Of a stretch of DNA of 64,000 nt, positions 48,726 to 58,271 are shown piece after piece. The position numbers and the translations under genes were made by a program. Source of the DNA: Nakazawaea peltata. Lineage: Eukaryota > Ascomycota > Pichiomycetes > Alaninales > Pachysolenaceae. The notes under the pieces were generated by a model. The model saw only the letters and a list, made by a program, of their open reading frames with translations, was not told where the DNA came from and did no database searches. The number at the start of each line of letters is the position of its first letter. The first letter of the stretch is position 1. The DNA lies in contig BCGQ01000006.1 of the NCBI GenBank assembly GCA_001599355.1, forward strand, positions 248,001-312,000, read 5' to 3'.

Positions 48726-49627
48726 ATGTATGTTGTACTGTCAACGGCGTTACACTCGGGACTCGAAATCGTGGATACTCGGTGATTGGTTCTTAAGATC
48801 AGTAAGTAGACGCCTTGGGACACAAAATGGGGTTTTTTAGTTGTTAAAACGGGAAATGTGTGCTATGAGATTAGTATCTGCCTCAAATTTCGTCCTTTTA
48901 TGGTCGGTAGTGTCTACTTTTGGTGGTGTATTTGTTCGTCTTTCTTATCCGTTTGGGTTCGGATTGGGTAAAATTTTTTCCTTCTTCGGTTGTCGAAAGG
49001 AAAAAGAGTGAGGCGAATTATGGGGAGGGAGGAGGGAGACAAAGAGAGAAGGGAAGGGAAGGAAAGGGGGAAGAAGGGGAGAAAGAGATGGGGAGGGAAG
49101 CGGGAAGGGGGAAGGAGAGGGAGGGAAGGAGAAACAGTGGAGAGGAGATAGAAGGGGAAGGAATAGGAAGAAACAGGAGCAGTAGGGAGGAAGGGTGTCT
49201 CGTTATCGATTAGCTTATGATCCTACAACAGTCAATTGATCTTCTATACCACTAACCTACAGACCAAGTTCTCTCCATGTTCTCACCTTGTTCTCTCCTG
49301 CTATTTCCATCCCCTTCCACTCCACCCCCATCAATTTCTTAGCAAGTTATTTTTTCCTTTGGATCTGCGCGCATTTAACTAGCACCTTCCTTGGTCCATT
49401 TTGTAGATTGCTACGGAAACTTGAGAAGCAAGCTATTAATTGTTTTAGTTCTGCAGCAGAAGCTGCAGCTCTGCTCCTGGTGCTGTCGCTGTCGCTGTCT
49501 CTTCTCGAGACTCGCGTACCTGTCGTGTTTGCAAATTTCACCTTGTCAAATAAAAAATTTTCCCCTTTTTTGACTTGTTTAATGCCTTCAATTAGCACGT
49601 TGTAGTTGCTTTTAAATTCACTACAAG
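48726..49627. other. Divergent promoter region NST1 / YVC1 with polypurine tract
   Basis: 902 bases, no gene. 49005-49195 is nearly pure purine on the plus strand (GGGAAGG / GGAGGGA units). CTGTCGCTGTCG-like repeats lie near 49480-49500. Confidence 0.5.
49018..49190 (+). repeat. Polypurine GGGAAGG tract
   Basis: About 170 bases of G and A with very few pyrimidines, in units such as GGGAAGG and GGAGAAA. It could adopt triplex or quadruplex structure or exclude nucleosomes. Confidence 0.7.
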
Positions 49628-51595
49628 ATGTCTGGTGCTTCTGCTGTTACTACTGCTATTGACTTGTTTTCTGCTGACCATGAGGATGATGCCAACTTCT
49701 TTTCTCCAACTCCGCGTCAAATTCTCCGCATCGCCATGAATTTGAAGTTCTTAATCGATGAGATCATCCCTATTGAGTATGATATCGGTCTTGTTACTGT
49801 CCCAAAGTCACGTATCTTGAATGATCGTGTTATTAAGGCTGTGTATGATGCCGCTGGTGGTGAGGGTGATGGACAACATGGAAGTTCCTCTCATAAGTAT
49901 AGAGCTGCCCTTGTCTTTGCTTTATTAAAAGTATGTGGGTGGTACTGGGACCTTGCGGCTAGTGAATTGACAGACTATGATTTGTACAAAGTTAGAGCTT
50001 TGCTGCTGGAACAGTTGGCCAAGATCATTATTGAGAGAGAGGAAGATGAGAGATATTTGTTTATCTCCATGTTATGTCGTAGATATTCTATCAATGTAAA
50101 CTCTGAGGACTCCGAGCCAGAAAGTGCTTTGGAGTTGGCTGTAGATATGCATAGTACTACTGTTATTAGTTCTTCTGGTTATCAAAGATGTATGTCATGG
50201 CTTTGGAATGGTCATATTGTCCAGAGTCTGACTAATCCTTTGAGTTATGTCATTTACAATGGCTCTGCTGACACCAGATTCAGTGTTCATTTCAACCCGG
50301 ACAGAATTAAATCTCCATTGTACCAAAATATGTTGGAGATCTTCTTCTCTGCTGTCTTCTTACTGTTATATACTATTATCATTAACACTGATAGTGAGAA
50401 TAGAACTTTGAACTTCTTTGAGGTGTTGTTCTACATCTTTGCTGGTTCTTATATCGTTGATGATTTGATTAAATTATACCATGTCGGATCTTCTTTCTTC
50501 AGTTTCACCATTCTTTTCAATGATCTTACTTATGGGATCATTGTGTTATCTGTTGTATTCAGAGTAATGGCTTTGAACACTTTGTCCAACACTCACTCTA
50601 TCGTTTATGATCATATTTCTTACCGTATTCTTTCACTTGCCGCACCTCTTATGTGGGCTCGTATGATGCTTTACCTTGATGCTCAGCAGTTCATTGGTAT
50701 CATGATCGTAGTTATTAAACATATGATGAGAGAAAGTGCCATCTTCTTCTTCTTGATCTTCTTCATCTTGGTAGGTTTCTCCCAAGGTTTCCTTGGTTTG
50801 GACCAGCTGGATGGTAAAAGAGACGCTACTTCTTTAATTTTCTCCGTATTGTTCAGAACTGTTTTAAGTGGTCCTGATTTCGATGCCTTTGGAAACTTCT
50901 CACTTCCTTATACTTCGATTTTATACTACTTCTTCACCTTCTTGGTCGTCACCATTCTTTTGAACATCCTTGTTGCCTTATATTCTACTCTGTATTCTAC
51001 CGTTTTGGATAATGCTAATGACGAATATTTGGCTCTTGTTGCTCAAAAGACTTTGAAATATATCAGAGCTCCAGACTCGAATGTATTTGTTCCACCATTA
51101 AACATGATCGAATTTGTGTTCATTGATCTTCCATTCCAATGGTGGATCTCCAAGCTGAACTTCAAGGCCTTGAATAGATCTGTTATGACCGTAGTTTATT
51201 CTCCATTTTTGGTCTATATTGCTTACAAGGAAGTCAGAGACGCTAAGAGAATCTCCTACAACAGATCTAAGAATTTGGCTGATGATTCGAACCAAATTGA
51301 TACTCCATGGTCATTGACCGATGGTTTCGATGGTTCAACAGACCTGCTGTTCCATGATGAAAGACTCGCTCTTGAATTGAAATTGCAAAGAAACCTGGAA
51401 CAAGAAGATCCAACTTTCCAAGCCAATTATCACCAATGGGTTGCTAATGTCAAATCGTTGCCTCAACCTGTAGAGAAGGCATTCGAAGATGGTTTAGGTT
51501 GGGAGACCCATGCCCTTCATGAGAAGGTGGACGAGTTAACTCAACTTGTCAAGACTCTTATCAAAGATACTGAAGAATTAAAGAGAAAGAGTTGA
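49628..51595 (+). CDS. YVC1: YVC1, vacuolar TRP-type cation channel
   Basis: 655 residues (S. cerevisiae 675). A cytosolic N-terminal domain (about 1-225; PRQILRIAMNLKFLIDEIIPIEYD, IIEREEDERYLFISMLCRRYSI) is followed by about six transmembrane segments (about 235-460: LEIFFSAVFLLLYTIII through FFTFLVVTILLNILVALYSTLYSTV) with a pore region before the last (FRTVLSGPDFDAFGNFSLPYTSILYYF). The C-terminal cytosolic tail ends in a short coiled coil. Yvc1/TRPY1 releases calcium from the vacuole on osmotic shock. It corresponds to YOR087W. Its stop codon is 5 bases from that of ATG18 on the other strand. Confidence 0.96.
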   Translation: MSGASAVTTAIDLFSADHEDDANFFSPTPRQILRIAMNLKFLIDEIIPIEYDIGLVTVPKSRILNDRVIKAVYDAAGGEGDGQHGSSSHKYRAALVFALLKVCGWYWDLAASELTDYDLYKVRALLLEQLAKIIIEREEDERYLFISMLCRRYSINVNSEDSEPESALELAVDMHSTTVISSSGYQRCMSWLWNGHIVQSLTNPLSYVIYNGSADTRFSVHFNPDRIKSPLYQNMLEIFFSAVFLLLYTIIINTDSENRTLNFFEVLFYIFAGSYIVDDLIKLYHVGSSFFSFTILFNDLTYGIIVLSVVFRVMALNTLSNTHSIVYDHISYRILSLAAPLMWARMMLYLDAQQFIGIMIVVIKHMMRESAIFFFLIFFILVGFSQGFLGLDQLDGKRDATSLIFSVLFRTVLSGPDFDAFGNFSLPYTSILYYFFTFLVVTILLNILVALYSTLYSTVLDNANDEYLALVAQKTLKYIRAPDSNVFVPPLNMIEFVFIDLPFQWWISKLNFKALNRSVMTVVYSPFLVYIAYKEVRDAKRISYNRSKNLADDSNQIDTPWSLTDGFDGSTDLLFHDERLALELKLQRNLEQEDPTFQANYHQWVANVKSLPQPVEKAFEDGLGWETHALHEKVDELTQLVKTLIKDTEELKRKS

Positions 51596-51600
51596 ATTTT

Positions 51601-53154
51601 TTATACCACTAGAGAATATTGATTTAAAAGAATACAATCACCGCCCCGTTCAGGGTCTAAACCGAAATTGTAGAAGAAGCCATCGGAGGTTACTACCATA
51701 ACATGTAGGAGACGTTTAGTATTCAAATCACTGGTATTATCGGCACTACTAGAGGAACTTCCAAGACTACCACTTGTGTTTTCAAGGAGTACACTAGGCA
51801 CTAAATCCGATACCATATTATTTCCAATAGCAGCGACACTCTTGACTCCCTTGGCTGCTGGAACTTTCAAAGATGCAAAATGACGATTTGGTTCTAAAAT
51901 GGAGGAGAACTTTGGAGGCAAATATGTTCCCATTTTGGCGGCTGCTTTCTTGCCCAAAGTTTGTGAGGTTCTACGTAAAATACGGGCCACCGAGGCACGC
52001 GAAGAATCGATGATTGGTTCTACTTTGTCCTGTGATTCCGCACTGTTGTAGGAACCTATAGAAGAAGTAGACATACGCCTGTTGAGACGATTCAGGAGAG
52101 CGTCCACTTCTGCACTTCCACTGTTATTATTGTTGTTATCTTCATCACTATCGGATGATTCATTTTTTAAGACGATTTTCTTTGTTGGACCACCCTTTGG
52201 AGCAGATGAAATTTGAGGCAGTTGTTGGAGAGATGTCTCTTTCACAGCTTCATCTTCACCAAGTCTAAATATGTGGACAGTCTCTGTAGCTGAACTAGCA
52301 GTGAGGAATTTTCCATCATTACTGAACGATAATGAATATATTTTAGTAGGATACGTTCCTCTTCTGAATTGATAAAGTTTTACACCTGTTTCAACAGAAA
52401 AAACCCTCACAATGGTACCCTTCTCAGACAGTGTTGCCAATAAGAGACCATCCAAACTTAACAGAATGGCACTCAATGGAGTTTTATGAGCCTCGATGAC
52501 CGAAAGAGGTTGTAATGTCTTAGCGTTGAAGATGATCACGTCCCCATTTCTGATGGAGGCCACGTTTTGATGCAGTGAATTGTTATCTGGATTGAACAGA
52601 GAATTGGTACTATTTGCCTTTGGTGGAGAAGGATACAGAAGAAAATTGACGTCTGAATCGGGAGAAAGCAGGATCAATCCGTTCGGATTTGCCGGAATCT
52701 CAATCGTATGTATCAATTTCATCGTAGCAATGTCATATATGTAAATTGTCTCTTCAAGTAAGACTACAAGCCTTGTACGGTTCATTTTTATGGATAAAAT
52801 AGAGCTTGGGAATGTCAATTCGCATATCACTGACTGCCTCTTTGTGTTAATGACTTTCAATTTACGGGGGGAGAGCGATGGCTCATCACCCAACCCGACA
52901 ACAGCTAACAATGAGGTGGAGAAAAGCATTTGTACGATGCCCATAGCGCCATCGGTCTTTTTATAGCAATTTGCAAACGGATCACACGTGAAGATCTTGT
53001 ACCCATTGTTATACGCCACCGACAAACAACTGTTATCTTGATTAAAACTGACAAAATTGATCGTCTCGGGACTAGTATTAAGAGCGTGGGCGCCTTCGGA
53101 AGCAGCCTCGGCGGCAGCCGTGGACAGAGCAACAGCGATAGGATTGGTGGCCAT
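51601..53154 (-). CDS. ATG18: ATG18, PROPPIN phosphoinositide-binding protein
   Basis: 517 residues (S. cerevisiae 500). Beta-propeller with the PI(3)P/PI(3,5)P2-binding FRRG motif at about 264-267 ([20 protein letters not shown]). Diagnostic blocks: [56 protein letters not shown] and the C-terminal [18 protein letters not shown], which matches Atg18 rather than Atg21 or Hsv2. The N-terminus has an extra Ala-rich stretch of about 25 residues. CTG codons at 52429-52431 (AT-CTG-SEKGT) and 52462-52464 (AI-CTG-LSLDG) sit where S. cerevisiae has alanine. It acts in autophagosome formation and vacuole size control. Confidence 0.96.
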   Translation of the reverse strand: MATNPIAVALSTAAAEAASEGAHALNTSPETINFVSFNQDNSCLSVAYNNGYKIFTCDPFANCYKKTDGAMGIVQMLFSTSLLAVVGLGDEPSLSPRKLKVINTKRQSVICELTFPSSILSIKMNRTRLVVLLEETIYIYDIATMKLIHTIEIPANPNGLILLSPDSDVNFLLYPSPPKANSTNSLFNPDNNSLHQNVASIRNGDVIIFNAKTLQPLSVIEAHKTPLSAILLSLDGLLLATLSEKGTIVRVFSVETGVKLYQFRRGTYPTKIYSLSFSNDGKFLTASSATETVHIFRLGEDEAVKETSLQQLPQISSAPKGGPTKKIVLKNESSDSDEDNNNNNSGSAEVDALLNRLNRRMSTSSIGSYNSAESQDKVEPIIDSSRASVARILRRTSQTLGKKAAAKMGTYLPPKFSSILEPNRHFASLKVPAAKGVKSVAAIGNNMVSDLVPSVLLENTSGSLGSSSSSADNTSDLNTKRLLHVMVVTSDGFFYNFGLDPERGGDCILLNQYSLVV

Positions 53155-53845
53155 ATTGATGGATATTTGAGAGTGGACTGGAATCGGATGTCGATTTCAG
53201 GCTACAGCGCGGTGGCGAATTGGTTTGCGATGGTTTTCAACCCCAGCTCTAATCTTCCCCAGACCTCCTTTACACGTTCCTTTAAAGGATAGCAAAAACT
53301 AAACAAAAAAGAAAAAAGTGAGAGGAAACGCTCAACAAAAGGAGGAGGGGAGAAGGGAGTGGAGAAGAGGCGATTAATAAAAGCTGAGCAGGGGAAGGAG
53401 AAAGCGAGGTGGGAGGGAAGGAAAAGGGATAAAAATATTCGTAAAGGGGGTAATTAGCGCATTAGGTGGCGGGGACTGAAGTGTGTAGGGGTAACGATTA
53501 GAGGTGATTGAGGAGTGAGTAGGGTGGTGCTGGGGTGGCAATTGGGGTGGCAATTGGGGTAGAACAGATATCGAAAAGCAAAGCTACTCAATGTGAAGAC
53601 AATAAGTGGTGTTTCTTGAATGTTGATCTACAACTTCAGTATGTCCTACATTGACCCCCTTGGTATACCGTAGTTAGTATTAACGAAGTTCATATAGCCC
53701 AATTAATATTGACAGTTCATTTAGCGCAATTTACAGACCAATTTCCTACACTCCCCGCAATACCCCTGCGCCATTCTACAAAATCTACAAGTCTCTATAA
53801 AAATTATGTCTTATATTCATTTTCCCTCCTTAAATTTATAATAAC
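53155..53845. other. Intergenic upstream of ATG18, downstream of SSB
   Basis: 691 bases without a gene. Purine-rich at 53320-53440. A GGGGTGGCAATT direct repeat lies at 53522-53562. The rest is AT-rich. Confidence 0.45.
53522..53562 (+). repeat. Three tandem GGGGTGGCAATT units
   Basis: GGGGTGGCAATTGGGGTGGC and flanks. Three to four G-runs in 40 bases give quadruplex potential. About 370 bases upstream of ATG18. Confidence 0.6.
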
Positions 53846-55274
53846 TTAACGAGTGGCCATAGCCTTGGTGACAACTCTCTTCAAAGCCAACTCAGCCTTT
53901 CTGTAGTCATCGGCAGTAGACTCCTCAATCTCCAAAGTAGCCAAAGCGTTAGACAAAGCCTCCTCGATCTTGTCCTTGTTGTTCTTCTTCAACTTAGCAG
54001 ACAAGACTGGGTCGGTGACGGTGTTCTCGATAGAAGAAACGTAAGCCTCCAACTTTTGCTTGGACTCGTGTCTCTTGGCGAATTCCTCATCGGCCTTCTT
54101 GAACTCATCAGCGTTGTTGATCATCTTCTCAATGTCCTCAGTAGACAATCTACCGATAGAGTTAGAGATGGTGATGTTGGCGGAACGACCGGTGGACTTC
54201 TCAACGGCGGTAACCTTCAAGATACCGTTAGCATCGATCTCGAAGATAGCTTCCAAAACTGGCTCACCAGCAGACATTGGTGGGATGTTCTTCAAGTCGA
54301 ACTCACCCAACAAGGTGTTCTCAGCACAGTTAACACGCTCACCTTGGTAAACTGGGAATTGAACGGTGGTTTGGTGGTCCTCAACGGTGGTGAAAGTTCT
54401 TCTCTTGATGGTTGGAACAGTGGTGTTTCTTGGAACAACTGGAGCAAAGACGTTACCTTGCATGGCAACACCCAAAGACAATGGGATAACATCCAACAAC
54501 AACAAGTCCTTGGTCTCGTCGGAGGTAGATTGACCGGTCAAGATAGCACCTTGGACGGCGGCACCGTAAGCAACGGCTTCATCTGGGTTAATAGATTTCT
54601 CTAATTGCTTACCGTCGAAGAAGTCAGACAACAACTTTTGGACCTTTGGAATTCTGGTGGAACCACCAACCAAGACAACTTCGTCAACCTTGGACTTGGA
54701 GATAGAAGCATCCTTCATGACTTGCTCAACTGGAGACAAGGTAGACTTGAACAAAGCAGAGTTGATGTCCTCGAATCTGGCTCTGGTGATGTTAGCGGAG
54801 AAGTCCTCACCCTCGAACAAGGAGTCGACCTCAACGGTGGTTTGGGTAACAGAAGACAAAGTTCTCTTAGCACGCTCACAAGCGGTTCTTAATCTTCTCA
54901 AAGCTCTGGCGTCACCAGAAATGTCCAAACCGGTCTTCTTTTGGAACTCAGCCTTGAAGTGGTTCAACAAGTTAGTGTCGAAATCTTGACCACCCAAGTG
55001 AGTGTCACCAGCAGTAGCCTTAACGGTGAAAACACCACCGGTAATGTTCAATAAGGAAACATCGAAAGTTCCTCCACCCAAATCGAAGATCAAAACGTGC
55101 TTCTCCTTTTCGGACTTACCAGCACCCAAACCGTAAGCAATAGCAGCGGCAGTTGGCTCGTTGATGATACGCAAAACGTTCAAACCAGCAATGGCACCAG
55201 CATCCTTGGTAGCTTGTCTTTGAGCATCGTTGAAGTAAGCTGGGACGGTAACAACGGCCTTCTCAACCTTTTGA

Positions 55275-55309
<35 letters not shown>

Positions 55310-55687
55310 CAAAACCATAGAGGAAATTTCTTGTGGGGAGAAAGTCTTGGTCTCTTCCAAGTATTCAACCTCAATGAGTGGGTTACCGTTGTTCTCGATA
55401 ACCTTGAATGGCCAGGTCTTAATATCCTTTTGGACAGAGTCGTCAGAGAAAGCACGACCGATCAAACGCTTAGCATCGAAAACAGTGTTCTTTGGGTTCA
55501 AAGCAGCTTGGTTCTTAGCAGCATCACCAATCAATCTCTCTTCTGGAGTGAAGGCAACGAAGGATGGGGTAACTCTGTTACCTTGCTCGTTAGCAATAAT
55601 TTCAACAGAGGAGTCGTAAGTAGCGACACAAGAGTAGGTAGTACCTAAATCGATACCGATAGCACCTGGGAAAACACCGTCAGCCAT
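53846..55687 (-). CDS. SSB1: SSB, ribosome-associated Hsp70
   Basis: 613 residues, the same length as S. cerevisiae Ssb1/Ssb2 and nearly identical through the ATPase domain ([80 protein letters not shown]). The Ssb-type substrate domain and C-terminal [11 protein letters not shown] follow. It lacks the EEVD tail of Ssa, as expected. Ssb binds nascent chains at the ribosome exit with the RAC co-chaperone. Codon use is strongly biased. The promoter has a 14-base identity with that of RPS7 and a palindromic TGAAAAATTTTTCA. Several long antisense open frames across this gene are composition artefacts. Confidence 0.98.
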
Positions 55688-55784
55688 TTTGTTTATAGTC
55701 TGAATAGATATAGAATATAATTCCTATTTACAGAAACAAATATATAGAAGGAATTTTATATTTTTGCGAAAAAAAGAGTTAAAT

Positions 55785-55798
55785 TGAAAAATTTTTCA
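55785..55798 (-). promoter_or_regulatory. SSB1: RRPE-like palindrome TGAAAAATTTTTCA upstream of SSB
   Basis: Contains the exact RRPE core TGAAAAATTTT; 98-111 bases upstream of the SSB ATG, between it and the CACGACC element. Confidence 0.5.
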
Positions 55799-55880
55799 CC
55801 TGGGTGAAAAAAAAAAATTTTTAGGGAACAAAAATTTTTTTGTTAGGAAAAGATGCGATGAATCTCAGTACTTAGGGGGG

Positions 55881-55894
55881 AAAAGGTCGTGCAT
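55881..55894 (-). promoter_or_regulatory. SSB1: CACGACC element of SSB (ATGCACGACCTTTT)
   Basis: Identical over 14 bases to the RPS7 element, same orientation, 194-207 bases upstream of the ATG. Confidence 0.5.
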
Positions 55895-56075
55895 ATTGGG
55901 GAGATATATGCAGGAGTGAGCGTTACCCGGTTTTCGGGGGACACGATGGCAGATGAGTGATGGGGTACGTGCAAATAGTGGGAAGGGAAAGAAAGGTAGG
56001 GGAAACACCCCTTTTTTATGGGTGGGATGGGAGGGTTTCTGTGGGGGTAGGAGTGAGTGTATTGGTGGGAGAGGG

Positions 56076-57055
56076 TTACCAGATATTTCCAATGCCTAGA
56101 AGTTTCTTTTGGACTTCAATTTCAATGAGATTCTTAGCCAGTATCGTTTGTCTCGGGGTTCCTGAGATGATTATTTTCTGTAACAGTTTTCTTGTATTTA
56201 GTAGAAATAAATTCTCATTAGTGAGGGTATCAGGATCGAGTATTCTAATCAGAGCACCGCTTGATGCTCTTATGGATTCAATTCGCTGTCCTCGTTTTCC
56301 AATTAGGAACAGAATACAGGATTTGGGATATGAGAGCTCAATTGAATGTCGGAGTGTGATTTCAGGTAGTGCTTGATCAGTAGGTGTTGTAGATTCTGGT
56401 GGGTGATATGCTGCTCTGAGGAATGGGGCATTCATTTGGATGGATATCGGGAGAGATTTCTTGATTTGGATATGGTTTATAAGATCTTCTAGATCTAAAG
56501 AATGGAGATGTTTTGGATGTTCGAAGAGCTCAAGAAGTGTATGAATTTGTATCCCCTTCCTAAGTTTCACTGAGCATTTGTATCCTGGAACAATATGATG
56601 ATACAATTGAGATACCGTGAAAGGGTGTGATTGTTCAGTAAGAGTTCTCATGTTAATGAAGACTCTCGCTGACTCGGAAACAAACACCACAAGATCTTGT
56701 ATAATACATTTCTCAATAACCTGTAATTCAATGTTAGAAATAAGATCAAATCATCAGTCTTCTAAAAACTCACCTTGTATAAAATATCCTTCTCAATTCT
56801 AACTAACCAATTACCTTCCTCATATTCTACACAATGAATGAGGTAATCCTTTGGAATTCTAAACCTATGAATTTCAATTCTCTCACCCAATATAGTTGTC
56901 ATTATAAATTGAAGAACCACCACCAATTCATGACTGGTTAATGAAATATTGAAAAATATTGGAGAAACCATTGGCGATGAACAAATACTGGGCTCCTCAG
57001 TGCTTGTGACACTGAATTGATCCCCTGAGCCCATGAACGACCTGATCTGATTCAT
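56076..57055 (-). CDS. MER1: MER1-like KH-domain protein; two exons
   Basis: Exon 1 is 57055..56774 (94 codons, phase 0), exon 2 is 56720..56076; the intron (56773..56721, 53 nt) has donor GTGAGT, branch TTTCTAAC and acceptor TTACAG. The spliced protein has 308 residues. A KH domain lies near the C-terminus (CILFLIGKRGQRIESIRASSGALIRIL; I-G-K-R-G-Q loop), and an upstream part may hold a degenerate KH. S. cerevisiae Mer1 (270 residues) activates splicing of meiotic genes with weak donors. The name rests on the KH domain plus position: S. cerevisiae MER1 (YNL210W) lies just upstream of SSB2 (YNL209W), as here. Confidence 0.75.
56721..56773 (-). other. MER1: Intron of the MER1-like gene (53 nt, GTGAGT donor)
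   Basis: Donor GTGAGT and branch TTCTAAC both deviate from the GTAAGT/GTATGT and TACTAAC forms in the other three introns of the window. In-frame reading without splicing stops four codons after the donor. Confidence 0.88.
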
Positions 57056-57110
57056 CCTAATTTTTTACAAATAATCTATAACTAATCGTTTCTTTCTTAT
57101 AGAAAATTAA

Positions 57111-58058
57111 TTAACTATGTAAATCTAAGTAATATTTCCTTAAGCTTTCATAAATGAAGAGATACTGTGCAAACCTTTCAACCATTAATAAACGTTGCTC
57201 TCTTAATTGGTAAACGACAGCTTCGATCAAATCAGTATCGTCATCGATCTCGGCAGATTCCGAGTTGAATATTTTGGCCGACGTCAATAAATAATTCAAT
57301 GTTATAAAAGTACCAGTCCGACCTACACCAGCAGAACAATGAACAAATATTGGGTCATCTTTAGAAGATGATGATATTTGTGAAGTTGCATAATCAGATA
57401 ATTTCTTTAACGGTTCAAGAGCAACAGGTCTTGAAAAGTCTCTCCATTGATCATAATACAAATGATAAACTGTCTTAGAAGAGCCATCAAGATTATTGGT
57501 CAATGAAAGCTTGGAGACCACAAAGTCACCCTCAGAAAATTGATCCAATGGCGTTAAAATCAAGTCCCTGTTATTGAACAGACTACCTCCTTCGATGACT
57601 TGTTGACCCTTTGTTGGCCAATATTTGTAGCATTTTTCATACCCATTCTCCTCTAATGGAGTCACCATTACAATGACTATATGATCACCCTCAGTTTCAT
57701 CAAAACACATCTGCCAGAAGATGTCTGTGGTATTCCTTGTTGGACCCTGAGATACAATATAATGCTTGGGTTGGAAACTGTGAGTAGAACCCAAATCAAT
57801 CTTCACTTTTGATGCATTTATATAGTCATCATGACCTCTAGAAACCTTCAACTTGACTCTTGTCCTATCATAGGGCACAATATTAGTGTATCTATTTCTT
57901 TCGTGGTTCAAGCCTGCCTTGATTGACCATTCACTGGCTGGATTTTGAGAACCCAGAGTCAATCTTTTTACTTGAAGGGCCTTGATAGCTTCATATTTGG
58001 TTTCTAACACTGAAGCAGGTGTACTCAAGAACAGTGGGATTGACATCTTCTTTGACAT
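57111..58058 (-). CDS. PTP1: PTP1, protein tyrosine phosphatase
   Basis: 315 residues (S. cerevisiae 335). Classical PTP domain: NRYTNIVPYDRTRVKL, DYINASKV, QGPTRNTTDIFWQMCF, the WPD-loop region (YDQWRDFSRP, with W-R-D in place of W-P-D), the signature HCSAGVGRTG (about 239-248) and a final helix with the conserved Gln (VYQLREQRLLMVERFAQY). The catalytic cysteine and arginine are present. It is 55 bases upstream of MER1 on the same strand. In S. cerevisiae PTP1 (YDL230W) lies just upstream of SSB1 (YDL229W). Confidence 0.95.
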   Translation of the reverse strand: MSKKMSIPLFLSTPASVLETKYEAIKALQVKRLTLGSQNPASEWSIKAGLNHERNRYTNIVPYDRTRVKLKVSRGHDDYINASKVKIDLGSTHSFQPKHYIVSQGPTRNTTDIFWQMCFDETEGDHIVIVMVTPLEENGYEKCYKYWPTKGQQVIEGGSLFNNRDLILTPLDQFSEGDFVVSKLSLTNNLDGSSKTVYHLYYDQWRDFSRPVALEPLKKLSDYATSQISSSSKDDPIFVHCSAGVGRTGTFITLNYLLTSAKIFNSESAEIDDDTDLIEAVVYQLREQRLLMVERFAQYLFIYESLRKYYLDLHS

Positions 58059-58271
58059 TTAGAGACACTAAATAAAGACTAATAAAGACTAAGAGACTTG
58101 CTAAGTCTTGAAAGATTCTTTTTTACGCGATTAGCCACATATTTTCCCAGTCAGCAAAATGCGGCATCGCTCAATTGCGGATTTATGTAACGTCAGCGCA
58201 TATTTTAGAGATCTTTTAAATTTTTCAGATATATATTAAATATACATAAAATGCAAAGGAATTAAATGAAG

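Larger units (their letters stand above)
55688..56075. other. SSB promoter region
   Basis: 388 bases: A/T-rich leader, the RRPE-like palindrome (55785-55798), further AAAAATTTTT words (55810-55842), the CACGACC element (55881-55894), then the MER1 3' region. Confidence 0.5.

Noticed and set aside
5356-52464. CUG read as serine (CTG-Ser clade)
   Set aside because: Several sites (TIGA-A-F of Rab5, GDSR-A of PP2C, QV-A of Rho2, AT-A-SEKG of Atg18) are alanine in orthologues, and serine is not the usual residue there. Only the first of the paired RKI1 codons would fit serine equally.
54056-55648. Long plus-strand open frames across SSB
   Set aside because: They mirror a highly biased antisense gene; no ATG context, homology or independent promoter.
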